Assembly (NCBI RefSeq): GCF_003854895.1
Contig: NZ_CP033966.1
Coordinates: 3,844,001 to 3,908,000 of the forward strand
Direction of reading: 5' to 3'
Origin: Pigmentiphaga sp. H8
GTDB lineage: Bacteria > Pseudomonadota > Gammaproteobacteria > Burkholderiales > Burkholderiaceae_B
Length of the DNA: 64,000 nt
A program made the position numbers and the translations under genes. The notes under the pieces were generated by a model that worked only from the letters and a program-made list of their open reading frames with translations, had not been told where the DNA came from and searched no databases. Of the stretch, positions 1 to 7,202 are shown in pieces (the first letter of the stretch is position 1; the number at the start of each line of letters is the position of its first letter).

Positions 1-749
1 GCCTCGAAACCCGGCAGGCCGGACTCGGCAATGGTGGGCAGCCCCGGCGCCAGCGGCGTTGGCTTCAGGCTGGTGATGGCCAGGCCGCGCAGCTTGCCCG
101 ACTTGACCATGGGCGCCACGCTGGCGTAGTTGGAAAACAGCACCGATACCTGGCCCGCGGCGGTATCGGCCACGGCCGGCGCCGCGCCCTTGTAGGGCAC
201 GTGCAGCATTTTCACGCCCGCCTGCTGCATGAACATCTCGCCCATCAGATGGCTGAGCGTACCGACCCCGTTGGAGCCGAACGCGATCTTGCCCGGCGCG
301 GCCTTGGCGGCGGCGATGACGTCGCCGACGGTCTTGTACGGCAGCGTGCTCGTCACCACCAGTTCATTGGTGGCATAGCCGACCAGGGAGATGGGCGTGA
401 AGCTGGTGAACGGGTCGTATGGCCGCTTGGCCGTCAGGTGCGGGTTGATCGACATCGTGCTGGACGATGTCAGCAACAGCGTATAGCCGTCGGGATGGGC
501 CCGCGCCACGTAGCTCGTGCCGATGGCGCCGCCGGCGCCCGCGCGGTTGTCGACGATGAAGGTCGCATCCATTTCCTTGCCCAGCTCCTGGGCCATCAGG
601 CGGATCACCACATCGGCCGCGCCTCCTGGCGGGAATGGCGTCACCAGGCTGACGGGCCGGCTGGGATAGTCCTGCGCGTGGGCCGGCGCCCCGGCGGCCA
701 GTACGGCCACGGCGAACAGGGTTTGAATCGTGCGTAGGTGGGTCTTCAT
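1..749 (-). CDS. Bug/TctC-family periplasmic receptor (3' end outside window)
   Basis: Periplasmic solute receptor of the tripartite tricarboxylate transporter (TctC/Bug) family; the 249 N-terminal residues are inside the window. It starts with a Sec signal (MKTHLRTIQTLFAVAVLAAG...AHA), followed by the family landmarks DYPSRPV, NRAGAGGAIG, PDGYTLL and HVPYKGAAPAV. The ATG at 749 has an AGGAGACA ribosome site just upstream. No TctA/TctB membrane genes adjoin it, as is usual for Bordetella Bug proteins. It is transcribed away from the GntR gene at 931 across a 181-base region holding a palindrome, so that regulator probably controls it. The ligand, probably a carboxylate, cannot be told from sequence. 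Confidence 0.9.
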   Translation of the reverse strand, partial: MKTHLRTIQTLFAVAVLAAGAPAHAQDYPSRPVSLVTPFPPGGAADVVIRLMAQELGKEMDATFIVDNRAGAGGAIGTSYVARAHPDGYTLLLTSSSTMSINPHLTAKRPYDPFTSFTPISLVGYATNELVVTSTLPYKTVGDVIAAAKAAPGKIAFGSNGVGTLSHLMGEMFMQQAGVKMLHVPYKGAAPAVADTAAGQVSVLFSNYASVAPMVKSGKLRGLAITSLKPTPLAPGLPTIAESGLPGFE

Positions 750-780
750 GATGTGTCTCCTCGTTTTTTGTGGCCCATGA

Positions 781-806
781 TTGCATATTTATGCATATAA
801 ATGCAA
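781..806. promoter_or_regulatory. near-palindromic GntR-type operator candidate
   Basis: In the divergent region between the Bug gene and the GntR gene, TTGCAT at 781 and ATGCAA at 801 form the outer arms of a 26-base near-palindrome centred on TGCATA. A further GATGCAA direct half-site follows at 811. AT-rich palindromes in such divergent spacers are typical operators of FCD-type GntR regulators, so autoregulation plus control of the Bug gene is inferred. No binding evidence is available. Confidence 0.5.
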
Positions 807-930
807 TCTTGATGCAATCCGACCAGGACAGGGCGGCGGCGGAAAACCGCTAACATCTTGTCTGCGTGCCGGATTCGCGGTGCGCAGCCTCTGCTTTTCT
901 CCGACACGCTGATAGTCCCCACTCCGGAAC

Positions 931-1881
931 ATGTCGACCGCCCAACGTCCGCGCAGCGAATCCCGCACAGCCGTCGTCCCCGAACTGGCCGGCCGCATCC
1001 TCGCCCACGCCAACGCCCAGGGGCTGCCTGCCGGCACCCACCTCACGGCCCAGTCGCTGGGCGATCATTTCGGCGTATCGCGCTGGACCGTCAGCCAGGC
1101 CCTGCAGCTGCTGGCCGACAAGGGCGTGCTGCGCCACGAGGCCAATCGCGGCTATTTCCTGTCCGACGCCGAACTGGCGGCGCCCGAACAACTGGGCCTG
1201 AGCGCCCAGCCGGAACTGACCCGCGTCTACTTCCAGATCGCCGAAGACCGGCTGCGCGGCCAGCTCAAGGACCACGTCACCGAAACCTATCTGCGCCAGA
1301 CCTACCGGCTCACGCACCGGCAGTTGAGCGAACTGCTGCGCAAGATCTCGCGCGAAGGCTGGGCGGAACGGCGGATCGGCTACGGCTGGACCTTCTCGCC
1401 CATCCTGCGCACGCCCGAGGCGCTGGAGCAGACCTACAGCCTGCGGCTGGCGATCGAACCGGCCAGCCTGCTGGAACCGAGTTTTCACCTGAGCCCCGAG
1501 GCCGCCGCCCGGCTGCGCGAAGTCGAGGGCCAGATCCTGGCCGGCGGCGCCGACACCATGACGGCCGACGAACTGTACGAACACGCGGTGAAATTCCACG
1601 AAACCCTGGCCGAGGCGTCGCAAAACCCGTTCTTCAGCGACGTGCTGCGCCGGGTCAACAAGGTGCGCCGCCTGCTGGTGTACCGCGCCATGGTCGACCG
1701 CCAGCGCTATTACCGCCAGGCGCGGGAGCACCTGCACATCCTCGATCTGATCGAGGCCGGCCGCAATCGGGAAGCGGCCGACGCCATGCGCGATCACCTG
1801 CAGGGCGTGGTGGTCAATCTGCGCGGCGCCCGGGCGGGCGGCGACGCGCCTATAATCAACGATCTGCCCCCGGGCAGCTAG
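931..1881 (+). CDS. GntR-family transcriptional regulator (FCD type)
   Basis: DNA-binding repressor/activator of the GntR family, 316 residues. An N-terminal winged helix lies at about residues 15-85 (LTAQSLGDHFGVSRWTVSQA, then LLADKGVLRHEANRGYFL). A helical C-terminal half at about 165-300 looks like the FCD ligand domain (LRLAIEPASLLEPSF, HETLAEASQNPFFSDVLRRV). The middle (about 95-165) is longer than in a standard FadR-like protein and holds a second helix-turn-helix-like stretch (TYRLTHRQLSELLRKISREG). It diverges from a Bug receptor gene, which is its most likely target. The stop codon at 1879 lies in the ribF reading frame, 33 bases before the ribF start. Confidence 0.88.
   Translation: MSTAQRPRSESRTAVVPELAGRILAHANAQGLPAGTHLTAQSLGDHFGVSRWTVSQALQLLADKGVLRHEANRGYFLSDAELAAPEQLGLSAQPELTRVYFQIAEDRLRGQLKDHVTETYLRQTYRLTHRQLSELLRKISREGWAERRIGYGWTFSPILRTPEALEQTYSLRLAIEPASLLEPSFHLSPEAAARLREVEGQILAGGADTMTADELYEHAVKFHETLAEASQNPFFSDVLRRVNKVRRLLVYRAMVDRQRYYRQAREHLHILDLIEAGRNREAADAMRDHLQGVVVNLRGARAGGDAPIINDLPPGS
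1851..1856 (+). promoter_or_regulatory. candidate -10 box for ribF
   Basis: A perfect TATAAT lies inside the last codons of the GntR gene, about 60 bases before the ribF start. No good -35 hexamer is seen 16-18 bases upstream. It would let ribF be transcribed independently of the regulator gene. Confidence 0.35.
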
Positions 1882-1914
1882 AATTCGACTCCCAGCTTCC
1901 GCTTTGCCACCGGC

Positions 1915-2904
1915 TTGAATCCGTCCGCCTCGTCCGCTCCGCCGTCCGCCCTGCGTATCTTCCGGGGCCTGCCGCCGCCTTCGCTGCGTCGTCCGTGCGC
2001 GCTGGCGATCGGCAATTTCGACGGCGTGCACCGCGGCCACCAGGCCATCCTGGCCCGGGTGCGCGAAGCGGCCCATGCCCGGGGACTCGTGCCGACGGTC
2101 ATGACCTTCGAGCCCCACCCCCGCGAATTCTTCGCCGAACTGCACAAGCGCCCCGAACTGGCCCCTACCCGCATCGCCGGATTGCGCGACGAGCTGTGCG
2201 CGCTGGCCCGCTACGGCATGCAGCACGTGGTGGTGGAACGCTTCAACGCGCGCCTGGCCTCGATGCCGGCCCAGTCCTTCATCGACCAGTTGCTGATCGA
2301 GGGCTTGCACGTGAAATGGCTGCTGGTGGGAGACGACTTCCGCTTCGGCGCCCACCGCACCGGCGACATCGCCATGCTGCGCGCCAGCGCCGCCCAGCAT
2401 GGCTTCGAGGTCGAATCCATGGAGTCCGTCACCGACCAGGGCCAGCGCATCTCCAGTTCCGCCGTCCGTACGGCGCTGGCGGTCGGCGACCTGGACCGCG
2501 CCGCCGAACTGCTGGGCCATCCCTACAGCGTCAGCGGCCACGTCATCCATGGCCAGAAGCTGGGCCGCACGCTGGGTTTTCCCACTCTGAACCTGCGCGT
2601 CTCGCGCCGCTGCCCGGCCCTGTCCGGCATCTTCGTGGTGCAGGTGCACGGGCTGGCCCCCGAACCGTTGCCCGGCGTGGCCAGCCTGGGGGTGCGCCCC
2701 ACGGTCGACGACAGCGGCCGGGTCCTGCTGGAAGTCCATGTCTTCGATTTCAGCGGCAACGCATACGGTAAACTCGTGCAGGTGGAATTCCTGAAAAAGC
2801 TGCGCGACGAAGAGAAGTTCGTCGACCTGCCGACCCTGAAGGCGGCCATTGAAGACGATGCTCTCCAGGCGCGCAAATATTTTGGTCTCCTCCCTACGCG
2901 CTGA
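1915..2904 (+). CDS. ribF: Bifunctional riboflavin kinase / FAD synthetase
   Basis: Converts riboflavin to FMN and then FAD in the cytoplasm. The N-terminal FMN adenylyltransferase domain shows ALAIGNFDGVHRGHQ (about residues 29-43) and MTFEPHPREFF. The C-terminal flavokinase domain shows GHVIHGQKLGRTLGFPTLNL (about 207-226) and GVRPTVDDSGRVLLEVHVFDF. Length of 329 residues fits the family. The only in-frame start codon before the conserved region is the TTG at 1915, in frame with the upstream TAG at 1879, and it has no clear ribosome site, so the exact start is uncertain. The last residues and the stop codon lie within a dispersed repeat. It precedes ileS, a common order in proteobacteria. 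Confidence 0.93.
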   Translation: MNPSASSAPPSALRIFRGLPPPSLRRPCALAIGNFDGVHRGHQAILARVREAAHARGLVPTVMTFEPHPREFFAELHKRPELAPTRIAGLRDELCALARYGMQHVVVERFNARLASMPAQSFIDQLLIEGLHVKWLLVGDDFRFGAHRTGDIAMLRASAAQHGFEVESMESVTDQGQRISSSAVRTALAVGDLDRAAELLGHPYSVSGHVIHGQKLGRTLGFPTLNLRVSRRCPALSGIFVVQVHGLAPEPLPGVASLGVRPTVDDSGRVLLEVHVFDFSGNAYGKLVQVEFLKKLRDEEKFVDLPTLKAAIEDDALQARKYFGLLPTR

Positions 2905-2955
2905 CGCGCTCCCCCAGAGGCGAAACCGGCGGACTGGCAAAGCCAGATCCGCGGT
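2893..2955 (-). repeat. family A multi-hairpin repeat, inverted copy at ribF 3' end
   Basis: Read on the minus strand, this copy matches the repeats at 3065 and 38610: a GGATCTGGC-TTT-GCCAGTCC hairpin, then a G-rich tract and GCGCGTCAGCGC. It covers the ribF stop codon (TGA at 2902). It faces the copy at 3065 across about 110 bases, so the two could also pair with each other. Confidence 0.7.
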
Positions 2956-3064
2956 TTCCTGAACCTAGGGAAATCATCCTGGGCTGACGCACCGTTGCTA
3001 CCGCTGGCAGCCAGCGATAGCAACAACGCAGCAGGCCAAGACACTTCCCCTGGACCCAGGATGC

Positions 3065-3130
3065 GGTGGATCCGGCTTTGCCGGTCCACCCGCATCGCCC
3101 CCTGGGGGGCGCGCGTCAGCGCGTAGGGGG
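3065..3130 (+). repeat. family A multi-hairpin repeat upstream of ileS
   Basis: Three nested palindromes occur in a row: GGTGGATCCGGC / GCCGGTCCACC (3065-3090), CGCCCCC / GGGGGGCG (3096-3110) and GCGCGTCAGCGC, ending in a run of Gs just before the ileS start. The trailing AGGGGGGGG probably serves as the ileS Shine-Dalgarno sequence. The same arrangement is found at 38610-38676, and inverted at 2893-2955. Confidence 0.75.
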
Positions 3131-3140
3131 GGGCAACGAT

Positions 3141-5957
3141 ATGGACTACAAGAAAACTCTCAATCTTCCCGACACTCCGTTCCCCATGCGCGGCGATCTC
3201 GCCAAACGCGAGCCCGGCTGGGTCGCGGCCTGGGAAGAAAAACACCTGTACCAGGCCATCCGCGCGGCCAGCGCCGGGCGGCCGCGTTTCGTGCTGCATG
3301 ACGGCCCGCCCTACGCCAACGGCGACATCCACCTGGGGCACGCGGTCAACAAGATCCTGAAGGACATCATCGTCAAGAGCCGCACGCTGGCCGGCTTCGA
3401 TGCGCCCTACGTGCCCGGCTGGGACTGCCACGGCATGCCCATCGAGATCCAGATCGAGAAGAAATACGGCAAGGGGCTGCCGGTGGCCGAGGTGCAGTCC
3501 AAGGCGCGCGCCTACGCGACCGAGCAGATCGACCGGCAGCGCAAGGACTTCAAGCGCCTGGGCGTGCTGGGCGACTGGGACCACCCCTACCTGACCATGA
3601 ATCCGCGCAACGAGGCCGACGAACTGCGCGCGCTGGGCGCCATCCTTGAAAAAGGCTTCGTCTTCCGCGGCCTGAAGCCGGTGAACTGGTGTTTCGACTG
3701 CGGCTCGGCGCTGGCCGAGGCCGAGGTCGAGTACGCCGACCGCACCGACCCCGCCATCGACGTGGCCTTTCCCTTCGCCGATCGCGCGGCGCTGGCCAAG
3801 GCCTTCGGGCTGCCCTCGATCGACGAGGAAGGCGCCATCGTCATCTGGACCACCACGCCGTGGACCATCCCGTCCAACCAGGCGCTGAACGTCCACCCCG
3901 AGATCGACTACGCGCTGGTGCGCGTGAAGACGCCGCAGGCCTGGGGCACGCTGCTGATCCTCGCCCGCGAGCGCGTCGAGGCCTGCCTGCAGGCCTGGGA
4001 CCTGGAAGGCGAGATCGTCGCCACCTGCAAGGGCCTGGCGCTGGACCACATCGCCTTCCACCATCCGCTGGCCCGCAAGGACCCGGGCTACGACCGGCTC
4101 TCGCCCGTCTACCTGGGCGACTACGTGACCCTGGACACCGGCACCGGCATCGTGCACTCGGCGCCGGCCTACGGCATCGAAGACTTCATCTCCTGCAAGA
4201 GCAACGGCATGCCGGACGCGGACATCATCAGCCCGGTCATGGGCGATGGCCGCTACGCCTCGACGCTGCCGCTGTTCGGCGGCCTGACCATCTGGGACGC
4301 CAATCCCCGGATCGTCGCCACGCTGGAGGAAGCCGGCACGCTGCTCAAGGTCGAGAAGCTGCGCCACAGCTACATGCATTGCTGGCGCCACAAGACCCCC
4401 ATCATCTACCGCGCGACCAGCCAATGGTTCGCCGGCATGGACATCCTGCCCGCCGAAGGCGGCGGCACGCTGCGCGAACGCGCGCTGGAAGGCATAGAGG
4501 CGACCCGCTTTTACCCTTCCTGGGGCAAGGCGCGGCTGCACGCCATGATCGCCAACCGGCCGGACTGGACGCTGTCGCGCCAGCGCCAATGGGGCGTACC
4601 CATGGCCTTCTTCGTGCATCGCGAAACGGGCGAGCTGCACCCCCGCACGCCCGAGCTGATCGAACAGGTCGCGCAGCGCATCGAACAGGACGGCATCGAG
4701 GCCTGGCAATCGCTGGATCCGCGCGAGCTGCTGGGCGACGAGGCCGACCTGTACGAGAAGAACCGCGACACGCTGGACGTCTGGTTCGATTCCGGCACCA
4801 CCCACCAGACCGTGCTGCGCGGCTCGCACGCCGCCGACGGCGCCTGGCCCGCCGACCTGTATCTGGAAGGCTCGGACCAGCACCGCGGCTGGTTCCATTC
4901 GTCGCTGCTGACCAGTTGCATGCTGAACGGCACGCCGCCCTACAAGGCCCTGCTCACCCACGGCTTCACCGTGGACGGACAGGGCCGCAAGATGAGCAAG
5001 TCGCTGGGCAACACGCTGGCGCCGCAGAAGATCTCCGACACGCTGGGCGCCGAGATCCTTCGCCTGTGGATCGCCAGCACCGACTACTCGGGCGAACTGT
5101 CGATCTCGGACGAGATCCTCAAGCGCGTGGTGGAGTCGTATCGCCGCATCCGCAACACGCTGCGCTTCCTGCTGGCCAACCTGAGCGACTTCGACGTCGC
5201 CACCCAGGCCGTGCCCGACGCGCAGATGTTCGAGATCGACCGCTACGCGCTGGCCATGACCGCCCGCCTGCAGGAAGAGATCACGGCGCTGTACGACCGC
5301 TATGAATTCCACCCGGCCACGGCGCGGCTGCAAACCTTCTGCTCCGAAGACCTGGGCGCGTTCTACCTCGACATTCTGAAGGACCGCCTCTACACCACCG
5401 CACCCGGCAGCGTGGCCCGGCGGTCGGCGCAGACCACGCTCTGGCACGTCACGCAGGCGCTGCTCAAGCTGATGGCGCCCATCCTGTCGTTCACCGCCGA
5501 GGAAGCCTGGGCGCTGGTCAAACAGGGTTCGCTCACGATCTTCACGGAAACCTTCCACGCCGTGCCGGCGCAGCCGGACGCCCAGGCCCTGCTCGAGAAA
5601 TGGGGCCGCCTGCGCCACCTGCGCGGGGAAGTCACCAAGAAGCTGGAAGAAGTCCGCGCGGCGGGCGGCATCGGCTCCTCGCTGCAGGCCGAGATCGACA
5701 TCCACGCGCCGGCGTCCGACCACGCGCTGCTTGCCAGCCTGGGCGAGGACCTGCGCTTCGTGCTGATCGTCTCGCGCGTGGGCCTGCATGCCGCCGAAGG
5801 CGACCTGCGGATCGACGTCGCCCCGTCCGGCCACAAGAAGTGCGAGCGCTGCTGGCACTGGCGCGAGGACGTGGGCGTCGATCCCGAACAGCCCGAGATC
5901 TGCGGCCGCTGCGTCGCCAACCTCGAGGGCACGGGCGAACCGCGCGAGTTCGCCTGA
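3141..5957 (+). CDS. ileS: Isoleucyl-tRNA synthetase
   Basis: Charges tRNA-Ile; class I aminoacyl-tRNA synthetase of 938 residues, the usual bacterial length. The HIGH motif is HLGH in YANGDIHLGHAVNK (about residues 58-71) and the KMSKS loop is RKMSKSLGNT. The CP1 editing domain is present (VIWTTTPWTIPSNQALNVH, DTGTGIVHSAPAYG). A C-terminal zinc knuckle shows CERCWHWR and CGRCVANL. I chose the ATG at 3141 (MDYKKTLNLPDTPFPMRG) over an in-frame start at 3066 because homology begins there and a G-rich ribosome site precedes it. The stop overlaps the lspA start (TGATG), implying translational coupling. Confidence 0.98.
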   Translation: MDYKKTLNLPDTPFPMRGDLAKREPGWVAAWEEKHLYQAIRAASAGRPRFVLHDGPPYANGDIHLGHAVNKILKDIIVKSRTLAGFDAPYVPGWDCHGMPIEIQIEKKYGKGLPVAEVQSKARAYATEQIDRQRKDFKRLGVLGDWDHPYLTMNPRNEADELRALGAILEKGFVFRGLKPVNWCFDCGSALAEAEVEYADRTDPAIDVAFPFADRAALAKAFGLPSIDEEGAIVIWTTTPWTIPSNQALNVHPEIDYALVRVKTPQAWGTLLILARERVEACLQAWDLEGEIVATCKGLALDHIAFHHPLARKDPGYDRLSPVYLGDYVTLDTGTGIVHSAPAYGIEDFISCKSNGMPDADIISPVMGDGRYASTLPLFGGLTIWDANPRIVATLEEAGTLLKVEKLRHSYMHCWRHKTPIIYRATSQWFAGMDILPAEGGGTLRERALEGIEATRFYPSWGKARLHAMIANRPDWTLSRQRQWGVPMAFFVHRETGELHPRTPELIEQVAQRIEQDGIEAWQSLDPRELLGDEADLYEKNRDTLDVWFDSGTTHQTVLRGSHAADGAWPADLYLEGSDQHRGWFHSSLLTSCMLNGTPPYKALLTHGFTVDGQGRKMSKSLGNTLAPQKISDTLGAEILRLWIASTDYSGELSISDEILKRVVESYRRIRNTLRFLLANLSDFDVATQAVPDAQMFEIDRYALAMTARLQEEITALYDRYEFHPATARLQTFCSEDLGAFYLDILKDRLYTTAPGSVARRSAQTTLWHVTQALLKLMAPILSFTAEEAWALVKQGSLTIFTETFHAVPAQPDAQALLEKWGRLRHLRGEVTKKLEEVRAAGGIGSSLQAEIDIHAPASDHALLASLGEDLRFVLIVSRVGLHAAEGDLRIDVAPSGHKKCERCWHWREDVGVDPEQPEICGRCVANLEGTGEPREFA

Positions 5958-6448
5958 TGGGCGCGCCCGCCCCGCGTTCCCGGCTGGCGGCCTGGCTGGC
6001 CATCGCCGCGCTCATCATCGTCGCCGACCAGGTCACCAAGGTCGCGGTGGACAAGCTGTTCGCCTATGGCGAGCGGCTGCCGCTGCTGCCGGTGCTGGAC
6101 TTCACCCTGCTGTACAACCGCGGCGCGGCCTTCAGCTTCCTGGCCGGCGCCGACGGCTGGCAGCGCTGGTTCTTCACCATCCTGGCGCTGGGAGTCTCCG
6201 GCTTCATCGTCTGGATGCTGTCCCGCCACGGCCACCAGCGGCTGTTCTCGTGGGCGCTGACCCTGATCCTGGGCGGCGCCCTGGGCAACGTGATCGACCG
6301 CTTCATCCACGGCCACGTCATCGACTTCGTGCTGGTGCACTACGGCGACTGGTTCTTCCCCGCCTTCAACCTGGCGGACTCGGCCATCACGGTCGGCGCG
6401 GTGCTGCTGATCATCGATGAAGTAAGGAAGAAACCTTCCTCTGCATAA
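5957..6448 (+). CDS. lspA: Prolipoprotein signal peptidase II
   Basis: Inner-membrane aspartyl protease that removes signal peptides from diacylglyceryl-modified lipoproteins. The 163 residues contain four predicted membrane segments. Both catalytic aspartates are in their signature blocks: GNVIDRFIHGHVIDF and FPAFNLADSAITVG. The YNRGAAFSFL block is also conserved. The start codon overlaps the ileS stop (TGATG), as in many ileS-lspA operons. Eight bases after the stop begins a convergent toxin gene, so the operon ends abruptly here with no visible terminator. Confidence 0.97.
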   Translation: MGAPAPRSRLAAWLAIAALIIVADQVTKVAVDKLFAYGERLPLLPVLDFTLLYNRGAAFSFLAGADGWQRWFFTILALGVSGFIVWMLSRHGHQRLFSWALTLILGGALGNVIDRFIHGHVIDFVLVHYGDWFFPAFNLADSAITVGAVLLIIDEVRKKPSSA

Positions 6449-6456
6449 TAGAGCAG

Positions 6457-6771
6457 CTATTTGTCCACGTTGCGGCCTGACTCCAGCATTTCGGCCGCAG
6501 CTTCGTAGATCCCACCATCTCGGCGCCCTACGACCAGAACGACAATGTCTGGTGGGATCGCCTCGTCCCGCACCAAATAGACCAATCTGTAGCCGACGCC
6601 GCGTAGCTTGATCTTGTAGCAATCGACCAAGGGCGAGCGAAGCTGTGAGCCTGGTAGCCGTGGAGTCTCCAGCCGCTTTTTTAACGCGGCTTTGAACTGG
6701 GTCTTGAGCGAACCATCCAACCCATCCCACTCTTGCCGAGCCTCAGGCAGGAAGAATAGTTTGTACGACAT
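6457..6771 (-). CDS. RelE/ParE-family toxin
   Basis: Toxin of a type II toxin-antitoxin pair, 104 residues. The fold signature runs from LPEARQEWDGLD through LKTQFKAALKKRLE to YRLVYLVRDE and VVLVVGRRDGGIYEAA, as in RelE-type mRNA interferases. Its ATG follows the antitoxin stop codon directly (TAA then ATG), so translation is probably coupled. Base composition is visibly less GC-rich than the flanking lspA and coaBC genes, consistent with transfer. ParE-like gyrase poisoning cannot be excluded from sequence; the YRLVY block argues for RelE. Confidence 0.88.
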   Translation of the reverse strand: MSYKLFFLPEARQEWDGLDGSLKTQFKAALKKRLETPRLPGSQLRSPLVDCYKIKLRGVGYRLVYLVRDEAIPPDIVVLVVGRRDGGIYEAAAEMLESGRNVDK

Positions 6772-7023
6772 TTACAGGTCGTCGAGGCTGACTTCGACAG
6801 CCTGGTCGAGGGATTTCAGGCGCGAGCGCACCAAGGGTTCGAGTTGGCGTTCGTCGTACAACTCGGCCATTTTCGCCATGAGCTCTGGGGAGACGGTGTA
6901 GAAGGCAGGGCGGTTGTGGTTGAGCACGGCCACCGGCTGTCCATGGGCCTCCTCGACCACCTTGCCAGGGTTCTGCTTGAACTCGGAGATGCTGACGCTC
7001 AGCAAGCTATGGATCTCTTCCAT
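6772..7023 (-). CDS. Phd/YefM-family antitoxin
   Basis: Antitoxin partner of the downstream toxin, 83 residues. The N-terminal part (SVSISEFKQNPGKVVEEAHGQPVAVLNHNRPAFYTVS, about residues 9-45) is the Phd/YefM DNA-binding dimer fold. The C-terminal tail should wrap the toxin. The gene comes first in the pair with a strong AGGAGG ribosome site. A perfect 10-base inverted repeat overlapping its -10 box indicates autorepression. Confidence 0.9.
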   Translation of the reverse strand: MEEIHSLLSVSISEFKQNPGKVVEEAHGQPVAVLNHNRPAFYTVSPELMAKMAELYDERQLEPLVRSRLKSLDQAVEVSLDDL

Positions 7024-7033
7024 GCCGCCTCCT

Positions 7034-7084
7034 AAATAGGGCTAAATTCAGCCCTATTTTAACGGGAGCGGCGTGTAGTGTCCA
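7034..7084 (-). promoter_or_regulatory. toxin-antitoxin promoter and operator
   Basis: On the minus strand TGGACA (7079-7084) and TAAAAT (7056-7061) are spaced by 17 bases. The inverted repeat AAATAGGGCT / AGCCCTATTT (7034-7043 and 7050-7059, six-base centre AAATTC) overlaps the -10 box and runs up to the ribosome site. This is the expected layout for autoregulation by the antitoxin or the complex. Confidence 0.75.
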
Positions 7085-7113
7085 GGTTCGAGTAGAGGGC
7101 CCGTTCATGCTGA

Positions 7114-7134
7114 CAGGAGCCCCACGGGCTCCTG
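7114..7134. other. perfect hairpin upstream of coaBC
   Basis: CAGGAGCCC and GGGCTCCTG form a 9-base perfect stem with a three-base loop. It has no T-tract. It sits between the toxin-antitoxin promoter and the coaBC -10 candidate; its role is unknown. Confidence 0.45.
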
Positions 7135-7166
7135 CGCGCAGGGGAAGGCGCGGCGAAGTGGAGCCG

Positions 7167-7172
7167 TATAAT
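7167..7172 (+). promoter_or_regulatory. candidate -10 box for coaBC
   Basis: A perfect TATAAT lies 31 bases before the coaBC ATG. The -35 position is poor (GAAGGC). An own promoter is expected because the upstream toxin-antitoxin genes run the other way. Confidence 0.45.
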
Positions 7173-7202
7173 GAACCATTCCAATTTCCCCAGTCCGGCC
7201 CC

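Noticed and set aside
1882..1914. Riboswitch (FMN type) before ribF
   Set aside because: Only 33 bases separate the genes and no RFN element features are visible; bacteria usually place it before rib biosynthesis genes, not ribF.
3066..3140. Longer N-terminus for IleS starting at 3066
   Set aside because: The added residues are translated repeat sequence; the conserved N-terminus begins at 3141.
2523..5858. Very long open frame (over 1100 codons) antisense to ribF and ileS
   Set aside because: It mirrors ileS codon by codon in high-GC DNA, has no recognisable domain, and both genes on the other strand are certain.
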